Shown: positions 27,961 through 37,051, counted from the first letter of the stretch. The stretch is 64,000 nt of DNA from Chryseobacterium indologenes (GCF_018362995.1 NZ_CP074372.1:2418001-2482000), one strand, 5' to 3'. The notes: generated by a model not told the origin, from the letters alone. Translations and numbers: made by a program.

Positions 27961-28740
27961 TTAAAATCCACTTCCTACATCTACATCAGGAATACGGCAG
28001 ATAGGAGGACATGGTTTCGCCCAGTCATATGTATTGGAAATGGTCTCTGCTCCCAGCTCCGAATTTCTAAGATTCGCTCTGGAAGAAATAAAAATAAGAG
28101 TTACCAGCATTTTTCCATAGATATCATTGTATCTAAGTCCAAAAGAACAGGTAATACCTAGCAAACCGTCATCCTCAAGGCAAAGGTCTGCGGTAGGAAC
28201 ATAGAATTTTCTGAAAATTCCAATGCCTTCATTTTCTCTGCTTTCTTTATAAAACCATTCCATACCTTCGGTTCTCCAACGTTCAATAGCTGATACAGCT
28301 ATATCCTGCTCAAGAATAGGTGTATTGGAAACCGGGAATCCCATATTGGCATTTTTCTCTGTGCTCTCAAGATTTTTAGAAAGAACAGCGTTTTTAATAA
28401 CAGTATATTCCTGAATTTCCTGTAGTCTCAGGTCTCTGTCAAGTTCTGTAAGGAAACTGTATGGATATTCTTTGACATCTATTTTTTCCCCTTCATTATT
28501 CATAGGATAAAAAATAAGAATCATACGATCTCTATAAACTCCTACTGCTGCACAAAAGTCTTTATAATCCTTAAAGCCCTTCATCCACTCAAGGTGCTCA
28601 CTGGAAATATTAAAAACATAGTTAGTAGGAATCAGCTTTTGAATTTTGGAAAAGTCCGAGAAATGTGCTTTCCATTCGTTTGATGCTGCTCTACATTCTT
28701 CTACAGGCAGCATGTAGTCTACAATGTTTAATGTTGACAT
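27961..28740 (-). CDS. Hypothetical protein in the kinase operon
   Basis: This soluble protein of about 260 residues starts at MSTLNIVDY. Earlier in-frame Met at 28746 and 28791 are possible, but the stretch before looks non-coding. It has an acidic, mixed alpha/beta composition, a Cys-Pro-Pro-Ile-Cys near the C-terminus (KPCPPICRIP) and no signal peptide. I do not recognise a family. It lies between a secreted DUF5715-type protein and a membrane protein in the same five-gene run. Confidence 0.6.
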   Translation of the reverse strand: MSTLNIVDYMLPVEECRAASNEWKAHFSDFSKIQKLIPTNYVFNISSEHLEWMKGFKDYKDFCAAVGVYRDRMILIFYPMNNEGEKIDVKEYPYSFLTELDRDLRLQEIQEYTVIKNAVLSKNLESTEKNANMGFPVSNTPILEQDIAVSAIERWRTEGMEWFYKESRENEGIGIFRKFYVPTADLCLEDDGLLGITCSFGLRYNDIYGKMLVTLIFISSRANLRNSELGAETISNTYDWAKPCPPICRIPDVDVGSGF

Positions 28741-28803
28741 AAGCATAGTTTTTAGTTCTATAAAAATATGTAAACTAAACATGCTATGCAAGTAAGATTT
28801 TAA

Positions 28804-29424
28804 TTAATAATTTTTCACTGTAATATGATAACAGCTCTGTTGCCTTTCTTTAATGTAATATATTCTACCGGCATTCTGATAATGCTTTAAAACTTTCTCC
28901 AGTGCTATTTCCATTTTCGGATTGTACTTCAGAACGTTGTTGAATCTTACATAAGAAATGTCAAAAGAATTGCCATAATTGTGAGAACTAATCCCTAGTG
29001 AGGCGTTAGAATTCACTCTTCTCAGCCTGCATTGGTCTTCAAGAGTACGGGTAATGGATGAAACGGTAAAAGTACCGCCTTTTGTATCTTTACTGAACTT
29101 GGAAGCTATTTTCTCAAGAGTAGTTTTGGCCTTGGATACCATATAAGCCCTGCTGTAATCCAGTCTCTGGACCTGATATCCTTTTCCTGATTTTTTTATT
29201 TTGTGGAATTTACCTTTGTTAATATACTTCTGTACTGTTTTGGAATCTTTCAGAAGCTGTATTCCAAAACTCTTTGAAGCATCAAGATGGGGTTTATAAA
29301 GCGGTGTAGGTTCAACCTTCAATACAGTAGTAAGATCATAGCAGGGAAAAGCTTTTTTCGCTGCCTGCGAATAATGTAAACTATAAATAAAGGGTACAAA
29401 GACCACACAGAAAAACTTTCTCAT
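28804..29424 (-). CDS. Secreted DUF5715-type, M15-like metallopeptidase-fold protein
   Basis: This 206-residue protein has an N-terminal signal segment (CVVFVPFIYSLHYSQA). Its C-terminal half has the SSHNYGNSFDISY motif at about residues 155-167 and CYHITV near the end, matching the H...D...H zinc-ligand pattern of M15/VanY-type D,D-carboxypeptidases (SxHxxGxAxD and a later His). A role in cell-wall peptide trimming is likely but not shown. It is the first gene of a run ending with a two-component system, which might sense its effect. Confidence 0.75.
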   Translation of the reverse strand: MRKFFCVVFVPFIYSLHYSQAAKKAFPCYDLTTVLKVEPTPLYKPHLDASKSFGIQLLKDSKTVQKYINKGKFHKIKKSGKGYQVQRLDYSRAYMVSKAKTTLEKIASKFSKDTKGGTFTVSSITRTLEDQCRLRRVNSNASLGISSHNYGNSFDISYVRFNNVLKYNPKMEIALEKVLKHYQNAGRIYYIKERQQSCYHITVKNY

Positions 29425-29639
29425 TCACCATCCTTTTAAATTACAAATGAAAGATAAAACATTTATGTTATATCTTTCAAAACCTACTATAATACTCTAT
29501 AAATAAATCCCAAACAAACTTTACACCAAATTACCGATTTTGTAATTTTTGTTCACTCTTTTTTGAATTTTTTTTTCAGTTTTAACTTTTTATTTTAAGA
29601 TTTAAATTTTACATTTGAGATACATAAATAATAAACAAC

Positions 29640-30359
29640 ATGATAAAAAAACTTTTCGCTGAATTTTTCGGCACATTTTGGCTTGTTTTCGGAGGGTGTG
29701 GAAGCGCTGTTTTCGCAGCCGGCGTTCCCGACATTGGCATCGGACTTTTAGGAGTTGCTTTAGCCTTTGGTCTTACTGTTCTTACGATGGCTTATGCCGT
29801 AGGACACATTTCAGGAGGACACTTTAATCCGGCAGTTTCTTTTGGACTTTTAGCAGGCGGAAGATTTCCTGCCAAAGATCTTATCCCTTACATCGTAGCC
29901 CAGTGTCTGGGAGCCATTGTAGCAGCAGGATGTCTGTATACAATTCTAAACGGTGCGGGAGCGGTAGAATTCTCAAAACCCGGAGATTTTGCCACGAACT
30001 TTTATGGAGAGGCCGTTTATAACGGAAAAGCTTTCAGCATGGGAGCCGCGTTCTTAGCTGAATTTTTATTAACAGCCTTTTTCCTTATCGTGATCATGGG
30101 AGCTACAGATAAATGGGCCAACGGTAAATTTGCCGGTCTTGCTATCGGTCTTGCGCTTACTTTGATCCACCTGATTTCTATTCCTATTACGAATACTTCT
30201 GTAAACCCTGCAAGATCCCTTTCACAGGCTGTCTTCATGGGAGGAATTGCCATGTCACAGCTTTGGCTGTTCTGGGTAGCACCTATTTTAGGGGGAGTTG
30301 TAGGTGGACTGATCTACAAGTTCTTACTTCAGAGAGACACTGCAGAAATTGCAGATTAA
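29640..30359 (+). CDS. aqpZ: Aquaporin Z
   Basis: This 239-residue protein has six membrane helices and two NPA boxes ([11 protein letters not shown] near residue 60-70 and SVNPARSLS near residue 185-193). The second box is followed by Arg of the selectivity filter. His and Cys/Thr positions fit a water-specific channel. A candidate -7 element TACATTTG lies at 29610-29617, about 22 bases before the ATG. Confidence 0.95.
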   Translation: MIKKLFAEFFGTFWLVFGGCGSAVFAAGVPDIGIGLLGVALAFGLTVLTMAYAVGHISGGHFNPAVSFGLLAGGRFPAKDLIPYIVAQCLGAIVAAGCLYTILNGAGAVEFSKPGDFATNFYGEAVYNGKAFSMGAAFLAEFLLTAFFLIVIMGATDKWANGKFAGLAIGLALTLIHLISIPITNTSVNPARSLSQAVFMGGIAMSQLWLFWVAPILGGVVGGLIYKFLLQRDTAEIAD

Positions 30360-30382
30360 TTTTTTAAATAAAATTCAATGAT

Positions 30383-30412
30383 AAAATCCTGTCAGGCGGC
30401 AGGATTTTTTTT
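30383..30412 (+). terminator. Terminator after aqpZ
   Basis: Stem AAAATCCTG / CAGGATTTT with an 8-base loop and a long T run on the plus strand. Confidence 0.88.
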
Positions 30413-30437
30413 ATTTTTTGGTTCTTGATTTTTCGTA

Positions 30438-30602
30438 AACGCAAAGATTTTATAAGTGAAACTTTTTATTTAAGGGAGCAAAGTGGTTACGACTACGTCG
30501 TTGATGAAGTGATAGGTTTTACAACCGCTTAATAAAAATCAATGAAATTGATTCCTTCTTTGCATCCTTAAGACAGATCAATAAGAAATTAAACTTTGCG
30601 TT
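30438..30602. repeat. Inverted-repeat-bounded intergenic element
   Basis: A 165-base stretch bounded by the 9-base inverted repeat AACGCAAAG / CTTTGCGTT. It holds no reading frame of note. Related CGCAAAG or CTTTGCG sequences occur in the gaps near 31.27 kb and 60.6 kb, so this looks like a member of a dispersed small repeat family. Confidence 0.55.
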
Positions 30603-30622
30603 AATAAAGAATTTTTTTAATC

Positions 30623-31168
30623 TTATTTCAGTTTTTTAATGTCAAAAGGATTTTTAAAAATTAGTTCTTCATGTTTTCCTTTGATTTCCATTTTACGCTG
30701 TAGAAGATTTAGAGCCATTTTTCTGATAAAAAAGTCTTTATCATTCAGTTTCCAGTAGGAGTCTTCGTGAAGTTTTTTAGGTGGGCGGATGAGATAAAAT
30801 TCAGTTTCCCAGGTGTCTGCATTATGGTAAAATTCAATGATGCCACAATGTTCAGGGATAAGAGCAGCATCTACCATTCCCATCGGGAGCAAAAAGCTAA
30901 AAGAATTACAGATATAATCGCCACAGGAAATTTTATCGTGTTTCAAAAATTTTTCTCCGGTATCTTTATTGAGATATGATTTTTTGAAATCATTTTTAAA
31001 ATCACTTTTCGAAAACTTGATCTCAATTTCATGGCTTCCCCCTTCTGAATCAATAATCAGAATATCTGCTTCCCAATCGGCCTGAAAATAATTGGTCAGT
31101 ACAATTTCTTTTTCAAAATCGCAATGGGAATGGATATAGGCATGTATGAGTTCTTCTATTTTGATCAT
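30623..31168 (-). CDS. Hypothetical protein, possible PD-(D/E)XK nuclease fold
   Basis: This 181-residue soluble protein contains EADILIIDSEGG then SHEIEIKFSKSDFKNDFKK at residues about 33-63. The pattern Asp, then Glu-x-Lys on the next strand is that of PD-(D/E)XK nucleases, and a later Lys/Asp (KHDKIS) fits the usual layout. Family membership cannot be settled without structure prediction. It has no partner gene and is flanked by two dispersed repeats. Confidence 0.6.
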   Translation of the reverse strand: MIKIEELIHAYIHSHCDFEKEIVLTNYFQADWEADILIIDSEGGSHEIEIKFSKSDFKNDFKKSYLNKDTGEKFLKHDKISCGDYICNSFSFLLPMGMVDAALIPEHCGIIEFYHNADTWETEFYLIRPPKKLHEDSYWKLNDKDFFIRKMALNLLQRKMEIKGKHEELIFKNPFDIKKLK

Positions 31169-31229
31169 TGATTATAATTGTACAATGTAAAAAGTATTCA
31201 TGATAATGCGCTCTACTAATAGTCAATAT

Positions 31230-31330
31230 TATAAATGCAATGTTCACAAGGTATTTATTTACTGCTATTAAATGTTCGCAAAGGCATTTCACTCAGCAAA
31301 AGTTGCAGGCTATCTTTTCTTTATTTATTA
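31230..31330. repeat. Dispersed intergenic repeat
   Basis: GTTCGCAAAGGC at 31274 and the following TTTCACTCAGCAA closely match ATCGCAAAGGC and TTACACTCAGCAA near 60.6 kb. There is no coding potential in the 31169-31394 gap. Confidence 0.6.
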
Positions 31331-31394
31331 CGATTAGAAAAATTGACAAGCGAAGCAAATTGACCATTCTCTATTGGATTTTACGCTCATTTTT

Positions 31395-32387
31395 CTAGCT
31401 TACCAACAGACTGCATCCTCTGATATCCGAATGGTCTATTCTTCCCAATACCTGAAATTTATCCCCTACAATTTTCCCTAAATCCTGTGTCGCTATAAAC
31501 GAGCAGGAATGGGTATTGGCAAGATCGATGATATTAATAGCCCCGGTTCTTCCTTCTTTTTCATAGGCCAGGGGATCTTCTGCATTCCGAACCATGATTC
31601 TCATCCAGTTTGGACATACATACTCGTTATTTCCAAGGGAATATGCCTGCGAAAGCAGTTCTGTCATAGAATATTCTGAATAAATCTTATCTGTTTTGAG
31701 ACCTTCCTGTAAGATTTTCAATAATTCATCTTTCGTCATTTCTTCTTTTCTGCCTTTCATTCCTCCGGTTTCAATTACAATCAGGTTTTCAAGGAAATTC
31801 AGAGATTCTCCGCTCCTTTCGGAATGACAGTAATCTAAAAAGTCAAGAAGAGCAAATGAAACTCCGAAAAGAATTACTTTTTTATCCTGAAGCTTATTCA
31901 ACAATTCAAAAAGTTCGGAATGGTTATAAAGGAAATATCCGTTTTCTGGTTTGGCAGATTTTTTCATCAGGTAATCTACCATATAGATCAGGGATGAATT
32001 TTGTTTTTCCAGATAACTAGGAAGCAGTCCCAGAAAAATAAAATCTTCCGGCTTCCCGATAAACTGTTCAAAACTTTTATAAATACTTTCTTCATAAAGT
32101 TCCGGATCTGCAATGAAATGTTTTGAGAGATTCATCTGCGTTGTTCCTGAACTCTGAAAAAACAGATCAGTTGTCACATTTTTATCCAGAATCTGGTGGT
32201 TTTTGAACATTTCGATCGGCAAAAACGGAATCTTCACCAAGCTATCCACCTCATCAGGATTAACATTCAGAAAGTCGACGAATTTCCTGTATATTTCAAC
32301 ATTTTCGTATTGATAACGAAACGTTTTCAATGAAACATTCAGAAAATCCTGTTCAGTATTTATATTGAATATATTTTTTAATTCCAT
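31395..32387 (-). CDS. LuxE-like acyl-protein synthetase / ANL-fold ligase
   Basis: This protein of about 330 residues (start at MELKNIFNIN; an ATG 21 bases upstream is also in frame) shows FFQSSGTTQMNLSKHF (Ser/Thr/Gly-rich ATP loop), the A5-like EYSMTELLSQAYSL and the C-terminal TQDLGKIVGDKFQVLGRID. These match LuxE-type acyl-protein synthetases, which activate acyl groups with ATP and pass them to a Cys. No luxC/luxD genes are near, so the acceptor is unknown. A short repeat-derived insert (CHSERSGES) lies at residues about 186-195. Confidence 0.78.
   Translation of the reverse strand: MELKNIFNINTEQDFLNVSLKTFRYQYENVEIYRKFVDFLNVNPDEVDSLVKIPFLPIEMFKNHQILDKNVTTDLFFQSSGTTQMNLSKHFIADPELYEESIYKSFEQFIGKPEDFIFLGLLPSYLEKQNSSLIYMVDYLMKKSAKPENGYFLYNHSELFELLNKLQDKKVILFGVSFALLDFLDYCHSERSGESLNFLENLIVIETGGMKGRKEEMTKDELLKILQEGLKTDKIYSEYSMTELLSQAYSLGNNEYVCPNWMRIMVRNAEDPLAYEKEGRTGAINIIDLANTHSCSFIATQDLGKIVGDKFQVLGRIDHSDIRGCSLLVS
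31801..31830. repeat. Short interspersed repeat captured in the coding sequence
   Basis: The DNA encodes CHSERSGESLNF in the LuxE-like frame. The HSERSEES-type peptide is the familiar translation of a short bacterial interspersed repeat (core TTCCGAAAGGAGCGG on the minus strand). Here it is in frame and does not break the gene. Confidence 0.7.
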
Positions 32388-32581
32388 AACCTTTGAGCAC
32401 CTTATCACCTAAGTATAAAGCAATTATAAAGATAAAATATTGATATTTAATAATTTTTTAATCTACAAAACCTATTTTGGTAAGCTTCTTGCACATACCT
32501 GAACGGAATATGGATTAAAAACAAGAGTGGGCTTCGGCCCGTTCGAAAGTTACCTCTTTTTAGGGGTAATTTTTTTTTGCT

Positions 32582-33352
32582 TTATTTTTCAAAAGTCTCC
32601 AGTTCAAAATCTTTTTCAAAAACCCCGTAAGTAAAATAGGAAATCCAGTCTCCGAGGTTAATATATTTTGAGTCCTGTCCCAGATCAAGCACCATTGGCA
32701 GGTGTCTGTGTCCATAGATGAAATAGTCTATCTTCTCAGACTTCAGCTTTTCTTTGGAATAAATGATCAGAAATTCTTTATCTTCTCCCAGAAATGCTTT
32801 GTCTTCTTCTCCGGAAATCATTTTATTTTTTTGGGAAAGGTACAATGCAACTTTCATCGCAATATCGGGATGCAGCCATTTGAAGAACCATTGCGCTACC
32901 GGATTTGTGAATAATTTTTTCATTCTTTTATATCCTTTGTCGCCAGGTCCCAGTCCGTCTCCATGGGCCAGCAAAAACTGCTTTCCTCCCATTTCAAAAT
33001 ATTGTTTCTGATAAAAAACGGTACAGCCAATCTCTTCTTCCAGATAATCTTTCATCCACAGATCATGGTTTCCGACAAAGAAATAGATATGAATTCCTCT
33101 GTCTTTAAGTTCTGCAATTTTTCCGAGTACTCTGATATATCCTTTGGGAACTACATGTTTCCACTCATGCCAGAAATCAAAAAGATCCCCCATTAAAAAC
33201 AAAACCTGAGCATCTTCTTTGATCTCATTCATCCAGCGTATAAATTTTTCTTCACGCACTTTACTCTCACTTGGAGTGGGAGCTCCAAAATGCTGATCTG
33301 AAGCGAAATATACTTTTTTTCCAGGTTCTAAATTAATTGTTGTTTTTAACAC
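32582..33352 (-). CDS. lpxH: UDP-2,3-diacylglucosamine diphosphatase (LpxH-type)
   Basis: This 256-residue calcineurin-like metallophosphoesterase has motifs ASDQHFGAP, GDLFDFWHEW, VGNHDLWM, LAHGDGLGPGD and YGHRHLPM, all in LpxH order. It cleaves UDP-2,3-diacylglucosamine to lipid X in lipid A synthesis. The QueD gene ends 20 bases upstream, so the two may be co-transcribed. A hairpin with a TTCG loop (32529-32540) lies downstream. Confidence 0.88.
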   Translation of the reverse strand: MLKTTINLEPGKKVYFASDQHFGAPTPSESKVREEKFIRWMNEIKEDAQVLFLMGDLFDFWHEWKHVVPKGYIRVLGKIAELKDRGIHIYFFVGNHDLWMKDYLEEEIGCTVFYQKQYFEMGGKQFLLAHGDGLGPGDKGYKRMKKLFTNPVAQWFFKWLHPDIAMKVALYLSQKNKMISGEEDKAFLGEDKEFLIIYSKEKLKSEKIDYFIYGHRHLPMVLDLGQDSKYINLGDWISYFTYGVFEKDFELETFEK

Positions 33353-33372
33353 CTTCTGAGTTTTGGGGTAAA

Positions 33373-33819
33373 TTATTGATTATCTTCTGCAAACCATTCT
33401 CCATAAGAGTTTTCTGTCTCATGAAGTTTAAGATAGGCTAAAGAAATTCCATCAGGAAGTTTTGATTTGATTTTAGCAGCAATAGCATACAACATGTTTT
33501 CACAGGTTGGCTGGAAACTGCAATAGATTACTTTATGCCCTTTCTGTTCCAGATCATCCCCCAATTCTTTGTGTGGAGACAGAGCATTTACAAGAACCGC
33601 ATGGTCCCATACATCTACAATTTCGGAATTTACGATACTTTTAATATCTCCGAAATCTACCACCATTCCATTTTTAGGATTTTCAATATCATTGATCGGT
33701 TTTCCTTTCACTGTTACAAACAGCTTATAGGAATGTCCATGCATATTTTTACACTTCCCATCGTAGTTGTAAAGCACGTGAGCTGTTTCAAATGTAAAAA
33801 TTTTTGTAATACGTATCAT
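33373..33819 (-). CDS. queD: 6-carboxy-5,6,7,8-tetrahydropterin synthase
   Basis: This 148-residue protein has the PTPS fold with zinc-binding His in FETAHVL and MHGHSYKL, catalytic Cys in DGKCKNMHGH, and the C-terminal LHETENSYGEW. The Cys-x3-His-x-His form is typical of QueD, which makes the queuosine precursor from dihydroneopterin triphosphate. It is just upstream of lpxH on the same strand. Confidence 0.9.
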   Translation of the reverse strand: MIRITKIFTFETAHVLYNYDGKCKNMHGHSYKLFVTVKGKPINDIENPKNGMVVDFGDIKSIVNSEIVDVWDHAVLVNALSPHKELGDDLEQKGHKVIYCSFQPTCENMLYAIAAKIKSKLPDGISLAYLKLHETENSYGEWFAEDNQ

Positions 33820-33892
33820 ACTGCAAAGATATGATAAAACCGCTTAACACAGAAAAGACTGTTTCTATTACAGTGATATTAATATATCTTTT

Positions 33893-35335
33893 TTAGTCGA
33901 TGTTAAAGGTTAAATTATTATCCGGAGTTCCATCTACATTGATTGCATTGTAAGGTACAGAAAGCCAGCCGTTTTTATTCATTACAAATTTGAACTGATA
34001 GGTTTTTTCTTTTTCAAACTGAGATTTTGGCAAAACCAGCTCAAAAGTATTGTTCTTTTTCAGATTCATATAATAGGGCTTATCATCAGGGTTCCAGTTA
34101 TTAAATGAGCCGGTAACTGAAACATTCCTGATAAATTCTACGCTTTGCTTTTCAGGAAATTGGTAAGAGAAGATAATATTGTCTTTTTCTGTGCGATATC
34201 CATAGATTCCTTTTTTAAGATCAGGATGAACAAGAGCTTCAGACTTTGTATGTTCTTCTGCCAACGTGTAAGGATTCAGTAAACGCTTATCCATAATCCC
34301 TGCAATCTGATTGATCATCTGATACATCACCGCCGACTCTTTATATCCGTTGTACATCAACACTACAGCCATATTTTTGTCCGGGAAAATCCTATAGGCG
34401 CTCACATTTCCCCCGGAAAAGTGATAGGAATTTATATTATTAAAGGTTCCCATATCCCAACCATGAGTAAAGAGAATATTTTTATCTTTATATTCAAAAG
34501 GTTTCCACATCAGCTCTTGTGTGGTAGGTTTTAGAAAATCATTTTTGCTCAAATGGATACTCCATTGTAAAAACGCCGGTAAGGTAATCGCCAAACCATT
34601 GGCTGAATGTGCTCTTCTCCCCTCTACAAATGTAGATTTATCATATTGATGGGTGCCCTTGTTGTAAATATACTTTACGATCCTGTTAGGAATTTTTTCA
34701 ATAGAATTAGATGAAAACACAACCTGGTTTCTGGAATCTGAAAACTGATTTTTCACGATATAGTCTTCAAATTTTTCTCCGGTTACTCTTTCAATGATCA
34801 TCATGACCAGCATGTAGTTGGTCTGATTGTATCTGTAATCACTTCCTGTTTCAAAGTCCATTTTTTCTTTTGACAACCGGTCAATCACTTCAGCATTGGA
34901 AGCATCCGTCGGAATATCACTGAAACGGATCCAGTCTGGTAATCCTGAGGAGTGGGATACAAGGTTTTTTACCTGAATATTTTGCCACTCTGCCGGTACA
35001 TTGTCAATATATTTTGAGATTTTATCGTCTAAAGATACTTTCCCCTGCTCTATGAGCTGAAAGAGCCCGACATTTGACATTAATTTTGTAGTAGAATAGA
35101 TCCTGAACATAGAATTGGCATCTACTTTTTTAGGAGTCTCCAAGGTTGCCATTCCATAATATTTCTGGAAGGTTACTTTATTATTGGTTACGATTCCTAC
35201 GGCCATTCCTGGTATTTCATTGATTTGAATGACCTTTTTTATATAGCGGTCTATTTCTTTTGACTGATCTGCTGTCTGACTATGACCGGAAAAGAAAAAA
35301 CTCAAAAAAAGTATTGTTAAAATAGATGATTTCAT
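33893..35335 (-). CDS. Secreted serine beta-lactamase-fold hydrolase with C-terminal glycogen-binding-like domain
   Basis: This 480-residue protein has a signal peptide ending FSGHSQ. The SxxK motif (STTK at 81-84), YxN (YRYNQTNY) and a HxG-like box (HGWDMG / HFSGGN) mark a class C or esterase-type hydrolase. Residues about 395-480 form an added beta domain with VTGSFNNWNPDD and YQFKFVMNKNGW, the signature of AMPK/CBM48-like domains. The role may be peptidase or esterase; it is not an evident resistance beta-lactamase. The carbohydrate-binding-like tail is an unusual partner. Confidence 0.82.
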   Translation of the reverse strand: MKSSILTILFLSFFFSGHSQTADQSKEIDRYIKKVIQINEIPGMAVGIVTNNKVTFQKYYGMATLETPKKVDANSMFRIYSTTKLMSNVGLFQLIEQGKVSLDDKISKYIDNVPAEWQNIQVKNLVSHSSGLPDWIRFSDIPTDASNAEVIDRLSKEKMDFETGSDYRYNQTNYMLVMMIIERVTGEKFEDYIVKNQFSDSRNQVVFSSNSIEKIPNRIVKYIYNKGTHQYDKSTFVEGRRAHSANGLAITLPAFLQWSIHLSKNDFLKPTTQELMWKPFEYKDKNILFTHGWDMGTFNNINSYHFSGGNVSAYRIFPDKNMAVVLMYNGYKESAVMYQMINQIAGIMDKRLLNPYTLAEEHTKSEALVHPDLKKGIYGYRTEKDNIIFSYQFPEKQSVEFIRNVSVTGSFNNWNPDDKPYYMNLKKNNTFELVLPKSQFEKEKTYQFKFVMNKNGWLSVPYNAINVDGTPDNNLTFNID

Positions 35336-35405
35336 GGTAATGTTTGTTTCTTATTTCTCTATTAAAACAATTGTAAGCTTTATAGTATTACATTGATGAA
35401 AAAAA

Positions 35406-35792
35406 TTATTTCATGGGAATTAATTTGTCTGTTTCAAAACCTAATTCATTTAAATACTGAAGCCCGTTTTGTATTTCTATTAAATTGGAACCTGACCATC
35501 CTTTTTTAAATCCCAATAAAATAAGCATTTTTATATATTTGGGTTCAGTAAGATTGACTTCATCTTCCGAACCTTTAAGTTTATTTACCAGCTTAACCCC
35601 TGATTTTAAAGGTTGTCCCATCATATAATCATCAACAGTCAGGAATTTGATGATTAAAGGAGTTTTTTTCTGACCACTTAAAAAGATTTTTACAGTCAGC
35701 GTATTGGTTTCCGTTTCAGAATGGAATTGATCTGTGACAGAATATAGATATTCAATATTATTAATGATGATTTTCCTCAACTTATTTTTCAT
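35406..35792 (-). CDS. Hypothetical protein
   Basis: This 128-residue soluble protein with mixed beta strands (IIINNIEYLYSVTDQFHSETETNTLTVKIFLSG) has no signal peptide or known motif. It ends in a helical region (NLIEIQNGLQYLNELGFET). It lies between two secreted-protein genes on the same strand. Function is unknown. Confidence 0.6.
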   Translation of the reverse strand: MKNKLRKIIINNIEYLYSVTDQFHSETETNTLTVKIFLSGQKKTPLIIKFLTVDDYMMGQPLKSGVKLVNKLKGSEDEVNLTEPKYIKMLILLGFKKGWSGSNLIEIQNGLQYLNELGFETDKLIPMK

Positions 35793-35827
35793 TGCTTCAT
35801 TTTATTCAACCAATTTTCAGATACACT

Positions 35828-36994
35828 TTATTTTATTCTTTGTTCAAATCTATGAATGACTTTGTACTCTTTATCTTTAATGACAATATCATAATTTCCA
35901 TTATCCAGGATTAAAAAATGATTGTCTTTAGAGGTATTGAGTTCAATGATATCAGCTGGAATTCCTTGTTGTTCAAATTCACCTTTTCGGTATGCAAAAA
36001 CCATCACAGGATATGTTGAAACTTTGGAAAGCGGGATTTTATAAAACTTTCGGTTTTCCTTCAGCATCCAATCTGGTCTGCCTTTGATGTATTTTGTAAC
36101 AGGATGAATGATTTTAATATCTGTATACAATTCTTTATCCTCACCGTTATAGATCATTTGGTTTTCATCTTTTAAAATAACAGGGACCGTATTTTTCACA
36201 AATCTCAAAAGTGGTTCATTATATTTCAGGGAGCTTTTTTCTGAAAACTGAGTTTGGTCAATTGTAAATGGATTGATACCTGTTAAGTCTGATAGTCGGC
36301 CAGCCATGGTCTTTTCCCAGGATTTATGAATGCCTTCATAAGCATGCTGATACCCGCAATAAATCAAATATTTCCCTTCTTTATTTTGCTTCATAAAATC
36401 GAAAATATTTTTTGCCTCTCCAATTTCTCTTTCCTTATTATTACCTTCAGCCTCGTAAGGAAAAAGCTTGAACCCAATTTTCAGAGCATTATAAATAAAG
36501 TTTCCGAATTCAGGCTCTTTGGAATAGTACCCACTGTTGAGGGTCGCAAATTTTATAGTATTTAAAGAGTCTCCTGCCAGTGTTTCGATTCCTAAGTATC
36601 TGTAGCCTCTGTCATATAAACCCTGAAGTAATGAAGAGGTAAAAGTTCTGTGGCTGGCATTGTGATGAGCCTCATTGATGATGATGATTTTCTCATCGGC
36701 TGCTTTTTTCAGAATATATTCTTTTGCATTGACCGGAATTAATTTTGTGAATTTCAAACTATCAGCAGCATTTAGCTCCTTCACTCTTCCGAAAGTCTGG
36801 TCCCAACTTTCCAATGCAGGTTTATATTGTCCGCTTATAGAGTAATAGGTTGCTCCCATCTGACTTCTCCAGGATTGACTTTGAGCAGGATCTTCCACCT
36901 TCTGTTTAATATCATCTGAAAACAGATAAGGATTTTCCTGGCTGTGGGCTGCTATGCTCAATAATAGTAAGGCCAGTGAATAAAAGAATTTCAT
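35828..36994 (-). CDS. Secreted EreA/ChaN (Tiki)-like superfamily protein
   Basis: This 388-residue protein has a signal peptide (FFYSLALLLLSIAAHSQ). The core IIIINEAHHNASHRTFTSSLL at about residues 105-125, GYRYLGIETL and YCGYQHAYEG place it in the erythromycin esterase/haem-uptake/Tiki superfamily, where the Glu and His residues form the active site. The substrate is not identifiable. It is not part of a resistance context. Confidence 0.68.
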   Translation of the reverse strand: MKFFYSLALLLLSIAAHSQENPYLFSDDIKQKVEDPAQSQSWRSQMGATYYSISGQYKPALESWDQTFGRVKELNAADSLKFTKLIPVNAKEYILKKAADEKIIIINEAHHNASHRTFTSSLLQGLYDRGYRYLGIETLAGDSLNTIKFATLNSGYYSKEPEFGNFIYNALKIGFKLFPYEAEGNNKEREIGEAKNIFDFMKQNKEGKYLIYCGYQHAYEGIHKSWEKTMAGRLSDLTGINPFTIDQTQFSEKSSLKYNEPLLRFVKNTVPVILKDENQMIYNGEDKELYTDIKIIHPVTKYIKGRPDWMLKENRKFYKIPLSKVSTYPVMVFAYRKGEFEQQGIPADIIELNTSKDNHFLILDNGNYDIVIKDKEYKVIHRFEQRIK

Positions 36995-37051
36995 GTTATG
37001 TAGTTTTTATTGAATATTGTAGGTTCTACTCCTACTTAATTATTTTATTAT

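Noticed and set aside
32548..32578. Terminator for a plus-strand gene
   Set aside because: A weak hairpin with a T run exists on the plus strand, but no plus-strand gene ends there; it may be chance or act weakly after lpxH.
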